In this document: positions 11,976 to 24,199 of the stretch, in pieces | Layout of the letters: the number at the start of each line of letters is the position of its first letter | How positions within the stretch are numbered: the first letter of the stretch is position 1 | NCBI GenBank assembly: GCA_050084515.1 | Contig: CM114272.1 | Location: forward strand, 7,998,001 to 8,062,000 | Length of the DNA: 64,000 nt | DNA from: Blasia pusilla | Lineage: Eukaryota > Marchantiophyta > Marchantiopsida > Blasiales | Direction: 5' to 3' | Position numbers and translations under genes: made by a program | Notes under the pieces: generated by a model | Told to the model about the DNA's origin: nothing | Databases searched by the model: none | What the model saw: the letters and a program-made list of their open reading frames with translations, nothing else

Positions 11976-14755
11976 CGACCACGAGTGGCATGGCGTGGCA
12001 ATTGGCGGCGTGTTACGGCTACGGGCATCAAAGTACGGTACTCAATGGTAGTCAAGCGGCTAGGGGTCACAAGCCATGGCAGAAGAGCATGTGGAGTGGT
12101 GGATATGCCCGTGGAGAGGGTAGAGATCCGCCACCTAGACGGGTTGAGGGAGACTTCATGATTTCGGGCGTGATGTTGGGATGGTTTTTTAGATAAAGAA
12201 GTTATAGCAATAGATTGCCGCTACAGCATTGAGATTATCCAATGCCAAATTAGTGGCATCGACATCATATGGAGTAGCAAGAGACATAGAGGATCCTGGT
12301 TGGATGTGCAGTGTTGCACAGATGGAGGTAGTTATTGTGGTTACGCGTGCAATAGCGGTAGAGTTGGATCCCCAGAGAGGAGAGGCCAAGAAATAGACCA
12401 GGTCTCCTCAGTCATTCATGTTGTCCAAGGCGATGAGGATTTCATCGATGGGTCCTAATCAAGTTCCTAGAGAGTGGATGTTGTTGGTGTGCAGGCATGC
12501 AGGGCAATGGGAGAAGCAAGTGCAACGACTCCTATTGCTAATGCTCTAGCAAAGCCTTTTGTCCAATGTATTGTTGGGGGTAGACACTGCTATATATCGT
12601 GCCCCATGGTTTTTAGCTTCCGTTGTTACGACGTTGGGAGGTATGCACGCCGAGATTTTTCGGTTGGCCGCTGCGCTTTGTGAGCGTGGAATTTATGTTA
12701 TTGCCTCACGTTCAAAGGTGGTTGTAGAGGAGATGATTGACATGCTTTTGGAGCCTATGCTTGGATTTTCCACTTTAGATTCATGGCACATTGCGGTTGC
12801 TAGGATGGCGGAGATGCCTGCTAAACCTACGACAGAGCGTGCCATGGTTTCTCCATATGTTGTTTTGGTGGATAACTAGGGAGAGGTCTTCCATTTGGTG
12901 AGTCTAGGAAGTAGAAATTTTTGTATGCATCGCGTCTTGTTGGATTTGGGAGCGCAACCCCTAATGTTGGGGAAGGCGGCGTTTACATGATTGGGCCTGA
13001 CGAGGGCCGATGTGGAGCGTTGCTCATTTAGGATACATACATCCTTGAATGGAGGGAGTAAGACCCAATTTATCACTCCATATGAGATTGTGGTTAGGAT
13101 TTTACCAGCACATCCGTTAGATGAGTCCGTGGTGCGAGCCGAAGCGATAGAGATCGATGTCGAGTCCTATGACATCTTGGTTGGAGGAGTAGTGTTGTAT
13201 CTAGAGGGATTTTTCCTTGATTACAGGGAGGAATCAACGTCCTACAAACCAAGATGGTAGTCAAATGATGGGCGACTTAGCTCGTTATCCGTTCGATTCA
13301 CGTGTGGAGTGATCGAACAACGTTCAAGAGATATGACAACTTTAACACCATTTAATAGGGCCATCATTTGGCCTAATGATTTGGTTCAGAGGCCTGTTCA
13401 TGCAAGGAAAACTCCCATGTCTAATCCTTCTATGGAGAGGAGTGTTATAGCAACCGCATCATTTCGTGGAGGAGAGGTGTCATTGTGGAGCTAGAGTGAG
13501 GACCTTCGACACTTGGCTTATCAGCACGTGTAGATGGCATAGAGCAAGATGTTTGCACGAGACAGAGCGTGACGAGTTAGAGGAAAGCGAGGTAGCCGAG
13601 AGTGCTACGATGATACCCTTGGACATCACACCGATTGTGTGGCATATCCCAGAGGAGGGTAGTCAAGTGTTGGATATCTTTGAGGGATAAACACTCAGTT
13701 TGTAGCCACATGCCTAATTTTTTATAGAAGGCTTGCGTTGTTCAATGCTCTCACACAACACTTGCATCCTCTACGAATGTGAGATTAGGAATTCGGGGTA
13801 AAGTTGGACTTTGGATTTGCAAAGCCTAGCTTTACCTCTGATGAGATGCCATAATCATAACATGTTGGTCAAAGGGGAGCACTTCTCCAAGTGGATTGAG
13901 TTGGTGACATTATTGAACAAATGAAGCAAGGGATTATTTAGAGGCGACTTTTGAGCCTTCTATTATCACAAAGTGATAGACCATCTTACGACTTTGCGAG
14001 ATCATCTAGAGCCAAATGGTTTGGTACATCAATTTAGGCAAACAATATAGTCAAAATTAGCCATATATGGGTAGTAAAGAGGACACTTAGGAAATTGGAA
14101 CCTAATATTACCATAGTTGGTTATAGATTGGCTATGGGTTTCCATTTACTTAGCAATCATCCTTTGCATCATTTTTCACCATATTTCTTGCTTTATGGGA
14201 GAGAGCGACATGAGGTATTTGACCTTGACAATCCAAAGATATGGATGAGAGCTTGCTTTCAATCTACGAGGATATTTTGGAGAGCTATAACTATGGTGTT
14301 TGAGAAATTTTCTATTTGCTCAATATCACAATACATTTAGGTATAAGCTTATTCGGTGGTCAGCGGTTATGGACGAGGTATTTTGAGGTTCGATATATCC
14401 TATTAATTATATCTATCTTCAATATACAACACCGAAAATATTTTGAGTGAGAGTAGGACACACCATTTTTGTGTACAATAGATTATACCTCCACGGCTCC
14501 TTATGTTAGGGGGTTATGATATTATATTTTGGAAACATTGTGTGTGTGCACCATGTCATCTTACAAATGTTGATGGGATAGTTGATGCAATCTTACCAAT
14601 AGTTCTTGGAGACTTCAGATGTATGTTATGCAGATCTAGTAGGGTAGATATTGACATCGTGTTCTGGTACCACGATGTCAATATATGATGGATATGCAAG
14701 AGGCTGGCATATGTCGTATTTGACATTGCCTCTTCATTTGGAGTTCATATTTCTT
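11976..14755 (+). mobile_element. Decayed Ty3-type retrotransposon: gag end, protease, methyltransferase stub, integrase
   Basis: Plus-strand continuation of the copy whose leader is inverted at 10810-11975. 11976-12480 matches the gag end at 34270-34730. 12900-13260 is the protease (LLDLGAQPLMLGKAAF, ESYDILVGGVV), and 13260-13690 follows the post-protease linker (SMERSVIATASFRGGE). At about 13655 the text VLDIFEG matches methyltransferase motif I (VLDLFGR) of the large copy, after which most of the methyltransferase and all of the reverse transcriptase are missing. Integrase traces run from 13740 (HPLRM, LDFGFAK) to 14755, ending in a mutated PHD-like tail. Every reading frame is broken. Confidence 0.75.
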
Positions 14756-15803
14756 AAATCAAACCCTTAACTTGTTGGGATTTGTAATATGGTATATTTA
14801 TGTTGTTGTATTCAGCCTAAATCCTCTCGAATAAGAGTGGTTTAGGATTGATTAGACATCGTGTATTCATAGTTTCTTTTAGATTGTCTTATATCTCTTG
14901 TTGTTCTTGTAGTGTCGATCATTGAATGGATGTTGAGCCACATTAAAAAGGAATGTTGTGTCAACACAATGTAGATGAGCTTAACATGATCGAGAGACTC
15001 TTCTGATTTTAAGTGTTTGTGTGAAGCCTGATTTATATTGAGTTAGACGTTCATGTGTAGATTCGCTAGGATTCATAGTTTAGATAGATCTTAGTTAGTT
15101 GTTGATGATAGCCAATGTATATGGGTAGCAATGTATAGTCGTATGACAACTAGGAAGGGCTACCCAAAAAATCTATGCATCCATGAGCATAAATAATAAC
15201 TCGAACATGTCAATTGATAATTTCTCAACTTTATAAGTGGCTCACAAGCATGCATGTATGGCAATGAAGACCGAGTCAGTTTGCAATAGTGCACAAAATT
15301 TGACAAAATCCACTTACTCTAGAGCAACATAATCCAAAACAAATTATCCTAGCACAAGTTGGACTTGTACAATTTGAGATGATATTATCCTCATTAATAA
15401 TGGATAATTAAAAATTATTCCATCATTTTTTATCATATGTATTGCACAAGCTCTGACTAGTGGTTTCTTATTGGTAGTGATTGTACATGTTACACAGTTT
15501 GTAACCTTCTATAAAAAAATTTGGCCAAAAATTCACGAAATATTCTTCCCCTACAAAAATTATATTTGTTAGAACACCAAACATAAATTTTCTATTCTCA
15601 CACACTCTCCCATGAGCAACTTCATGGAGAACCTTATCCCCAAGCTACACCATTTGCCAAATTTTGGCACTTATTCCATCCATAGTGGTTCTACTTGAAA
15701 ATCTTATTGCAAGCTAAGAGCCTCAAAGGAACTCTTGTGAGCCACTACACATGGAACATGATGACCAAATTGCAAAATCAAAGTCAAGCGCAAAGCTCCA
15801 AGG
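14756..15803. other. Intergenic DNA, nothing recognised
   Basis: AT-rich sequence right of the decayed retrotransposon copy. No LTR like that of the large element is visible at this end, so the copy is truncated here. No gene or RNA feature seen. Confidence 0.5.
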
Positions 15804-15841
15804 TTCCCATAAGCCAGATAGGCTTCCCTTGGATTAGAAAT

Positions 15842-15843
<2 letters not shown>
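15804..15843 (-). repeat. LTR/leader junction fragment shared with 21218-21260
   Basis: TCCCATAAGCCAGATAGGCT followed by TCCCTTGGATTAGAAAT is nearly repeated at 21218-21255 (TCCCATAAGCCAAATCGGCT, then TCCCGTGGACTAAAAAT). In both places a CT-rich stretch follows directly. At 21.2 kb the right neighbour is a reverse-strand LTR, so this is probably the remains of the same kind of LTR edge. Confidence 0.5.

Positions 15844-15899
<56 letters not shown>
15844..15899 (+). repeat. (CT)n microsatellite
   Basis: About 28 uninterrupted CT units, closely comparable to the tract inside the solo LTR at 21399-21464. Short translated frames through it are artefacts of the dinucleotide repeat. Confidence 0.97.
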
Positions 15900-15901
<2 letters not shown>

Positions 15902-18900
15902 ACCCCATAAAAGGTGGGATGTAGTCTATATAGCATGTCAAAGCTTTGGTCATAAAAAATGTCACAAAATTTATAGGAAAGATTTTACTTATCTTTCCTA
16001 TAAATTTCTCACCAACCATGAATTTTCCATGATAAATTTATAGGATCCAACTTATGTTTGCTCTTGGAATGCACGAGACGGGGATGGGGGAAGTGGAGCA
16101 TGGATTTTGGATGTCCTCTATTCAAGAATTCTGATTGTTTGTCTTATGTTTCCTATATTTTCCTAGACATATTTTGGTGGTATGATGCTAATTAATTTGT
16201 GCATATCCTTGAATTTAAGGACCTTAGTAAGCTCTCTTCATGAACCATGATGCTATACTATTTGGAGGTTCATTAGGAGTGAGTTATCAAGTCCTTGTCT
16301 TATGTTCCTTAGATATTCCAAGAAATATTTTGGTGGCACAAAATTAATTTATTCTCACATATTTTTTTAATTTAGGGATCTCGCTAAACTCTCTTAAGGA
16401 ATCTTGATTCTATGCTATATTGAGACCCTAAGCAAGTGAGTTATCGAACCTATTTATCTCCCATTTTCCAAAGTTGTGCACATCTTCAAGATATTAATTG
16501 TATTTCTCTTCTCACCTCCACAAGCCATCGTCCAATGCTCCATCAATTTTTGGTTGGATTGTAACTAGAAAACAAGAGAAAGTAAGATTCGTCAAGTGAA
16601 GGGTTCCACATGAACTCTTTAGTGTAACAAGATTGTGCATAAATCAGGTATATGAAAAGAAAGAGACCAATCAAAGAAGTACAATCCAACAATCGTTTTG
16701 TTTGGGATGGAGAGAGCACAAATTGGGAAAATTGGAAACAAGAGACCAATAGAAGAAGCATAAGTCAATCATTTTTTTTGGAGTGGAGACTATAGAAGAA
16801 AAAAGTGGGAGTTACCTCTACTATACAAAGGGAGAAACAAATTGGGAAAGTCACCATGAGCCCTAACAGCCCATAGAGAATTTCGCCTCTTGTCCCGAAT
16901 ACATTCGGATCGAAAAAGTTCATCATACGGCATTAAGCCATGCTTTTACGTTTTATTATATGCTTAATAATATAATAAGTCAAGATGAAATCACTCATTG
17001 CTTGTTCTTTTCTCTAAGTCAATGTGGAAAGCAACACATCCAACCATATATGATGCCTACACTTCCCTGCTCATATGCCCCCAAGAATTCCACACATGCT
17101 TCAAATTTCATATAAAATAATTATCATATTATAAAATTTCACTTTCCCAATTACAAAAGTTCCTCTATGTGGCTTACCCATACTCAATTCATTCCACTAA
17201 ATGCATATCATCCCATTTCTACATTATACCCAAAATCGTAGACGAGGAGTTCTTCTCAAAAGAATGTAGGAGATGGGAAGAATCCTTAAAGTTGGATATC
17301 CAATATAAATACTGTAAAAATGGAAGAAAGAATATTCTTATTTTAGAAAATAATTTCACTAGATTCGTAGTAGGGGTGTATAAACCTATTTTCTCAAGGA
17401 TACTAGACTCGTATATCTAGGAGCCAAAAAAGATTTTAAGTGATAAAAATTCCCCATGAAAAGAGGAATAATTCCGTGTGTAGAATTATTTTCTCCTCAT
17501 CACAAAAATGAATAAACACATTTCTAGTTCTTATTGAAAGAGTGTCCTTTTGCGTTTCATTTTTAAGGGTAGAAAGGGAAGAAAGAAATATTTTTTGAAG
17601 AACAACTCCAAATCAAAGTCTTTTCTCGACAACGATAACGTCCACTATTCTCGAATGATTAGGTTTTGACGGGAATTTCATAGGAAAAAGAAAAAAAAAA
17701 AAAAAGAGCAAATGAACTCTTCCTCTCACCCAAACGATTTTCTCAACAACAGCGAACAACTTTGCCATAAAATATAAAACTCTCAATACACTTAAACTTA
17801 CTGGATAAGATTCCTCCCTACACAAGGGAGTAATAGCGTTCCCTCGGGTCCTCCACGAGAGCTGTGAGCGACCGGCGCAAACCAAAGGGAAGGTTAGGGA
17901 ACTTAAGGAACGCGTCCTTCGTCGCACTGTGCGACTTTGCCCTTAAGGTTCATGCACCTTCGGTTCCTCCGATACATTGGTGATGGACGGAATGTTTGAG
18001 GCTCAGGATCCGCCAGATACACTGAACGTGGACATCTCGGCGATGCTTGCATGGCAGGTGGAATGGTGACCGTTCCCAAATCGCCACCCGTTATAAATAA
18101 ATCAAAGTACCGCTTTTTCATGGGAAGCAACTGTCTAGTCCCACACGACGTGGAGAAGGGATAATGCTGTGTTCGTTTCGTTCATTTAAATAATAAATAT
18201 TAAAAAAATATTCTCTTTCAGCCCATTCCTCGCTTTATTCGCTCAGATGTCGGTCGTTCGCAGGGGAATATTCCGTGTTCAGATTTCTCTAATTTCCAAT
18301 TCGAAAATAAGAAAATAGGGAAAATAGAGAAGTTGGGTTTTACTGGTGGTGACATTGTTTTCATGAGACATGAGTGTCTTACCTAAAAAACGAGTTTTAT
18401 TGAAAGGATCGTAACTAATTTCTCCTCATTAGAAAGGACTATCCGTCACAGGAACCCTAAATAATCAGCACTTTGGAAAAATAAGCACATTCTTTTTACG
18501 GATTTAAAACTCTAAGTTTTACATTTAAAAACATGTTGACTTATTTTTCATAATAGTTCCAAAAATGGATAACTTCCTCACGAATATGTCGCCATACACC
18601 TTATGCTGAGAAACAAGACGTTAAATAAACATAAATACATTTTTTGGATGTGACATCCGTTGCGACCCATGTGGTGGTCGCAAGCCCTATATTCTTAAGA
18701 ACCCTTTCAACTTTTTATTTTTACAAAAATATTTGGGACGCATAAGTGAAATGATGGATGTCAAGTTTGACCATGAGTCGGAAGGTGCATTGCACCTAGA
18801 CATAAGTGCCCGGGTAACGACGAAACATTTAGATATGAGGGACAAGAATACTAACAATTTAGAGGAGGATAAAATAGCTTCCACAGTATTTTTCACAAAT

Positions 18901-20591
18901 ATCTTACTTTCTGGAAAAAATTGAAAATATGTTTTCTTTCTCGAAATTTCCAGTGGGAATAAATAAATACACTCAAAATGAGAAGATGGCTAAAAGGCAA
19001 ACATTATCCGACAAGAAATTCTACACAAGAGCACGTCATAATGTCGCCTTATGAGCGTTAATTTATAGTAGCTATGATGACATACAATTCTGAAAATAAG
19101 ACCCACTGATTTAGTATTAAAAATCATATTCTTATAAAGTGTTTGAGAGCACATTTTCTATCATCTGTAAGTGATTAGGTAACTTTTCATAATGTTCATC
19201 TACTTTTTGGAAGTATTTGCAAAAAAATGTGCTTATGATAATTAGATATAATTCAGAGTTTGGTGTTCCAAACTCTGAATATGCATACCACATAAAATTA
19301 TAAAATGCATATTCTATGGTATTCATAAAATCTTTTATGCCAAAGCAATATGGTGGTTAGATGAAAGAAATAAGATAAAGAAGAAAATTTAAAAAAATAG
19401 AACACAATTAGGGACAAAAGGGAAGACAAGATGGACTAGCCAAACATTTCCATTCAATATGCATACCACATAAGCACATACACTATTAAGGTGTAAAGGG
19501 AGGTATATTTCTTATAAATCAATTTCTAGAAATCCTCTTAGGAGATAGACTCCATACTCTTAGTGATGTTCAATCACATCGAGAATTCAAGGCTCTACTA
19601 AAAATTTGAAATATTTTTTAAAAATAAATCTCATTTTTTTATTCGTAGGATTGTAATATCAAATATAGATAATAGTGATGCAAGAAAATTAATAAATAAA
19701 TAGAAATAATAGAACATTTTGAGCTTTGAATGCAATTATAAATAAATTTTGAAATTCTCACATGAATTTCTTTCCATGTTCCATTTTTATTTCAACTCTT
19801 ACCAATTTTGAGAACCTTCTTTCCCAAAAGTATGTTTAAACTCACCAAATATACAAATCTTGTAAAAAAAAAACTATTAAATCAATTACATCACAAATAT
19901 AGCCCTCTACCAATAACACCTTCAATAATATAGATACCTTTCAAAATCTTTAGACATTAAAGGAACTCTTCAACATTAATAGCCCCCATGATTTCAAGAT
20001 GCCTCGAATCTAATTTCTCTTGGGCATATTGCAACATAATAGATGACGATTATATGAAAAAGAAGGTATAAATTTTTGGATATCCCTAAAATCTCCTAAT
20101 GAAGTACTTGAGTGGGCTAACATCACTCACAAAAAATCTCTCGCACCCATTCCCACCCTGACCAAATACTCACACAAAATCTCTCACTCTCACCAATTTC
20201 CACAAGGTGCCAAGGACTCACAAACATACAAGTCAATGAGAGCAAAATATTGCCAAAAGTTCATTTGTGATGTTATTACAGACTTTTATTACCTATTAGC
20301 CTTATGGCAATGTTGGACAATAATACTTCTTAATTGACAATGTGGGCATTCCTCGATTATCATGGGAATTTTTAAGAATAATTTCTTGATTCTTTTAAAA
20401 ATTAGATTGCAAAGTCGCATTCAAATTGAAACAAAATGATTTTTATAGTACGAGCAGCAAGAAAATATTTTAGGGTAGGAAGAAAAATCTTTTTGAAAAA
20501 AAAATTATGCATTATTTATTAAGAGTAATTCCTTCTAGGACAAAAGTATTGTTTCACACATATTATTGTTATATAGGACCGCATAGAAACA
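15900..20591. other. AT-rich intergenic DNA, no gene recognised
   Basis: Mostly AT-rich. A more GC-rich island at about 17800-18150 has open frames on the minus strand (17613-17927 and 17903-18130), but no domain or splice structure could be supported. Nothing else stood out. Confidence 0.5.
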
Positions 20592-20814
20592 TCTATATTA
20601 TTATTAGAGAGTGCCCCTTTGATTTTAGGCCTCTCCTCTTTACACATGGCCCTCTCATTCAATAGGATAGCTTGCTCTCTCATCCAATAAGATTATTCAT
20701 AACTATTTTGATTGGTCAATTAAGAGTTTTAGGGCTTAGTAAAATCATTAGTCTTATGTTATTTTCTTTGGTTGTAATTTAAATCACCATGTGCATTGCA
20801 CATACGTCCATTAG
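20592..20814 (+). mobile_element. Short non-autonomous Helitron (223 bp)
   Basis: Begins TCTATATTATTATTAGAGAG after an A. Ends with a perfect 7-bp hairpin, ATGTGCA-T-TGCACAT (20789-20803), followed 11 nt later by CCATTAG before T. A 5' TC, a hairpin 10-12 nt upstream of a CTRR-like end and insertion between A and T are the structural marks of Helitrons. The last four bases are TTAG rather than a strict CTRR. No coding sequence; it would need transposase supplied by an element such as the one at 54-60 kb. Confidence 0.65.
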
Positions 20815-20838
20815 TATCCAAATAAGAATATACCACAT

Positions 20839-20841
<3 letters not shown>

Positions 20842-20877
<36 letters not shown>
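20842..20877 (+). repeat. (TC)n microsatellite
   Basis: Uninterrupted TC dinucleotide repeat between the short Helitron and the SINE-like sequence. Confidence 0.95.
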
Positions 20878-20882
<5 letters not shown>

Positions 20883-20883
20883 T

Positions 20884-21010
20884 CAAGCGGTAGATAGGTT
20901 AGTTGAACAAACATAAGGTCCTCTTGAAGAGGTATTGGGTTCAACTCTCCCCTTGGACAATGGGGGGCGGTCTCAACCCCAGAGCAGTGGCGTCCCCCAC
21001 CTAGGGCATG
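20884..21010 (+). mobile_element. Possible tRNA-derived SINE
   Basis: AAGCGGTAGATAGGTTAGTT resembles a degenerate box A region, and GGGTTCAACTC about 50 nt later fits the RNA polymerase III box B consensus GGTTCRANNC. The spacing fits a tRNA-derived SINE head. I see no clear poly(A)/poly(T) tail or target duplication, and no foldable complete tRNA. It could also be a chance match or part of a retrotransposon leader. Confidence 0.35.
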
Positions 21011-21249
21011 GATGGTCCATGTTCGAGAGAGAGAGAACGTCTTGTGTGCCTTTCATATATGTGCCTTGACTATGCTCTCGGGTCAAAAATCTGGATAAAA
21101 ATTCCAGACCTTCATAAGAAAACCCGAAAAAAAAAACCAAATCTCCTCAGTGAGAACCCCAAATTTAGATGTGAAGGTCTCTATCAGATGCGATATCAAT
21201 CACATATGTGGAAGGGGTCCCATAAGCCAAATCGGCTTCCCGTGGACTA

Positions 21250-21396
21250 AAAATATACTCTACTCTACTCTCTCTCCTCAAACCAAACCTACTCTCCTAA
21301 TGAGGATTGGATTACACACACTAGGCAAAGAGGACCATAGGCAAGGAAAGGCAAGGAGGACCGCGTCATGCCAAGAAGTTCAACAAAGAGAGAAAT

Positions 21397-21467
<71 letters not shown>

Positions 21468-21757
21468 AACTCTCTTCATTGTAACTATGCTCGCATGTCA
21501 CCTCCTTGGTTTTTGACCAACTGTAGTGGATCAAGCAATACTTTCCAAAATGGAAAGTAAACTATACCAAAAACGGTAACTTACACGAAATAGTAAGTTC
21601 CTCAATATGGCTCTAAATGAAACGAAAGGAAAGGGAAACTTGCTCTCTCAAGCTATCCGTGGCCTCAATAGATCATCTTCAACCTCCTGAGGCTATCCTC
21701 CACTATCTACAAATGCTCTCTACTAGATCTCATCGATCTATCCTAAAATACGTAACA
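21250..21757 (-). mobile_element. Reverse-strand LTR of the methyltransferase-bearing retrotransposon family
   Basis: The minus strand starting at 21757 reads TGTTACGTATTTTAGGATAG, then ATCGATGAGATCTAGTAGAG, matching the LTR starts at 31286 and 39444. Similarity continues through the AATATGGCTC block, the CACCTCCTTGG block and TTCAACAAAGAGAG to the CT-rich end. It retains a 16-17 nt segment (TGAGAGAGCAAGTTTCC) present in the 39.4-kb LTR but missing from the 31.3-kb LTR. It includes an expanded (TC)n tract. No internal coding region follows, so it is a solo or truncated LTR. Confidence 0.8.
21399..21464 (+). repeat. (TC)n microsatellite inside the solo LTR
   Basis: About 33 uninterrupted TC units. 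The corresponding place in the two LTRs of the large element has only a short GA/CT-rich stretch, so this tract expanded after the copies separated. Confidence 0.95.
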
Positions 21758-22820
21758 CTCCCAAGAAATGGTAAACCAATAAAATTATTATTTTATTTTA
21801 CCTATCTTGGAATAATCTCAAATAAATTTTTGAACTATTTAAATTATATTATCAAGGGAGGTGACTGCTTGATTTGAAAATAGTGATATGATCGACACAA
21901 ACCAATATGGCAACAAACAAGCCTTGCTCTACAATTGTTTTTACAATTTGGTTAACACGATTATTTATTTATTGTGTAGCAGGAACACAAATTAATTAAG
22001 ATCAATGAATTTTATGCACTAAATATGCACTACATATATTTTACATTCATTCCTTGCATTTTTAATTAAAAATTATTATGTTAAATAAAATTTCCGTGCC
22101 GCTAAGATCTTCTAATTGGGGTCGACAAAGTTTATGGAACCCCTCGAACGGGTTCCATAAAATCCTAAAGATCCGACCTAACTTCGTCGACTCCACTTTG
22201 CTAAACCCTCTAAGGGGAAATACATAAATATAGAAAGAAATTTATAATATGAGCCCTTCATAACTTAGGGATTGTAGATTTCGGGGCAGCAGGAAATACG
22301 GTTTTACTTGTAATTAAATAAATAAGAATTAAAGAAACAAGTAGTAAATATTGACGCAGAGTGTCGTCCATTACTCCGACAGAAGCTCGGGCAGCCGCTC
22401 GGGCAGAAAACGACGCCGTGAATCCCTCGCAACGAGATGCTCCGTTTGGCCGTGTGCTCTCTCATGGAGAATGAAGAGAGTAATAATATATATAGAAAAT
22501 AGGAGGGGACTTGCAAAGCGCCCTGAGGGGGTGTGCACCTGGACGTGTATCCGGCAGAGCACATGAAAAGATATCTTTCCCAAACGTGAAAGAAACACTA
22601 GGGAAAGATTTCCTTCCACGATGTAGACGTTGGAGGAAGGTATTCTGTGCGCTGATAATGGAGACCTTACCTATACTCTTACGTCCGCGTGAACGTTGGG
22701 AGAGTAAAAACGACCAGGTTTACCCGTTTACCACGGCCACCACGAACCTGTGTTCTCGGGGTTCAGAGCTTATCGATTCCCGGTGCCATGGTCTTCCGGA
22801 GCTTGACCCGTTTTCTTCTT
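21758..22820. other. Intergenic DNA, no gene recognised
   Basis: AT-rich until about 22300, then a GC-richer stretch (22330-22800) with overlapping short frames on both strands and no recognisable domain. Undecided between an unrecognised repeat and a small exon. Confidence 0.4.
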
Positions 22821-22898
22821 TCATATGCGATTAATTAAACCCTTTTTCATATACGATTAATTAAGCTCTCTTTCATATACGATTAATTAAGCCCTTTT
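22821..22898 (+). repeat. 26-bp tandem repeat, three copies
   Basis: Units start at 22821, 22847 and 22873, each reading TCATATACGATTAATTAAGC plus a pyrimidine tail. Every unit holds the palindrome TTAATTAA. No coding role is evident. Confidence 0.85.
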
Positions 22899-24199
22899 TC
22901 CCGATAATTCTTATATACATTTGGAATTTTTACCTGTTACTTCTGATTTTTTATATCAATAAAAGAAGATGAGTTTTGAAAATCTTTTCTTCTTACATGT
23001 ATGTTGTTTTTCCTCTTGTTAACACACGTAGTGTTTAATAGATGATTGGATGACTTAACAGATGATTTAATAAGGTGATGTGCCATCTAGGGCACCTCTA
23101 AGTGTACGGTGGTATACTAGTTGCTTATAATTTCAACTTATACATGAATTATGACAAAATTATGACACGAAAGTGGAAATAAAAATAAGGTGGTAAAAAT
23201 AGCCGTGAATTTTTTTGGAAAGAACTGGACTTATTAAAACTAGATGAAGAAAAACAAGAGCAATTTCAAATCCATAGAATTTTCCAATGACAAAAAATTG
23301 TAAGAGACAATATTCATAAATTGGCTTACATCTCTTAATTTAGTTGCATACATATTTGGGTTCCTTTGAGATACCACTTATAATTTTTTATTGAATAATA
23401 ACGGAAATTATGTATATTTATTTAGAAGTGAAAATCAATCCAATTAGAATTAATTTTATTACTCTCTAATATAATATGAAAAATGACGCTTCCCTAAACT
23501 ACCACCATGTTACATAATTATTTTTCTTGGAATTTTTTCGGGATTTGTTTTCTCGTCACCTTCCATGATGTTATTAAAAAATAAGAAGAAAACTAATCCA
23601 CAAGAACCACTCCACAAGAATGGGTAGATTGTCTCATAAGATTTTGATTAAGTGATTAAGTAAATAAACACTTTCATTTTTGAAAAAAAATAGAAAGCTA
23701 TGAAAATTGTACATAAGAAAAAGTAGAAAAAATTCTTAATCGAATTTTTTAATTAGTTACAAAGCGAAATTTCATTGAATTTTTATTTTCTGATCATTTT
23801 TAAAAATTATTATTTTAAACTAAATAATTGAAATTATCCTTTTTTTCTTACGTACGGTAAATCTAATGTCACTAAAATGGCCTTTCAAAAACCGGAAAGG
23901 AAATCGTAAACTTCTACACGTCAGAATTTTCTTTTTTCTCTTTTCTGTAAAACATCTACATATGTAATCGTAAATAACTGGAAATAAATTTGAAAAATAT
24001 CCATCATTAATTCCTTCTAATTTTAAAGAACGTGAGTTATAATCGCCTGAAAAAGATAGAAAATTCAAATAAAAAAATGTTTATGGATGAATAAATCCGT
24101 TACAACAACAAAACGATTATTTCCACTCTGAAACGAGCAGAAGAGTCCTGAAGTGTACCGCTGGAAAGTTTAAATCTCGACACACCGGAAGGGATCCGT
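22899..24199. other. AT-rich intergenic DNA
   Basis: Very AT-rich with homopolymer runs. No gene, repeat array or transposon end that I can support. Confidence 0.5.

Noticed and set aside
15695-16043. Frames with long Ser-Leu or Arg-Glu repeats
   Set aside because: Products of the (CT)n microsatellite read in different frames.
23060-23112. Possible Helitron 3' end (GTGCC/GGCAC hairpin then TACTAG)
   Set aside because: The hairpin is about 25 nt from the CTAG instead of 10-12, and no matching 5' end was found.
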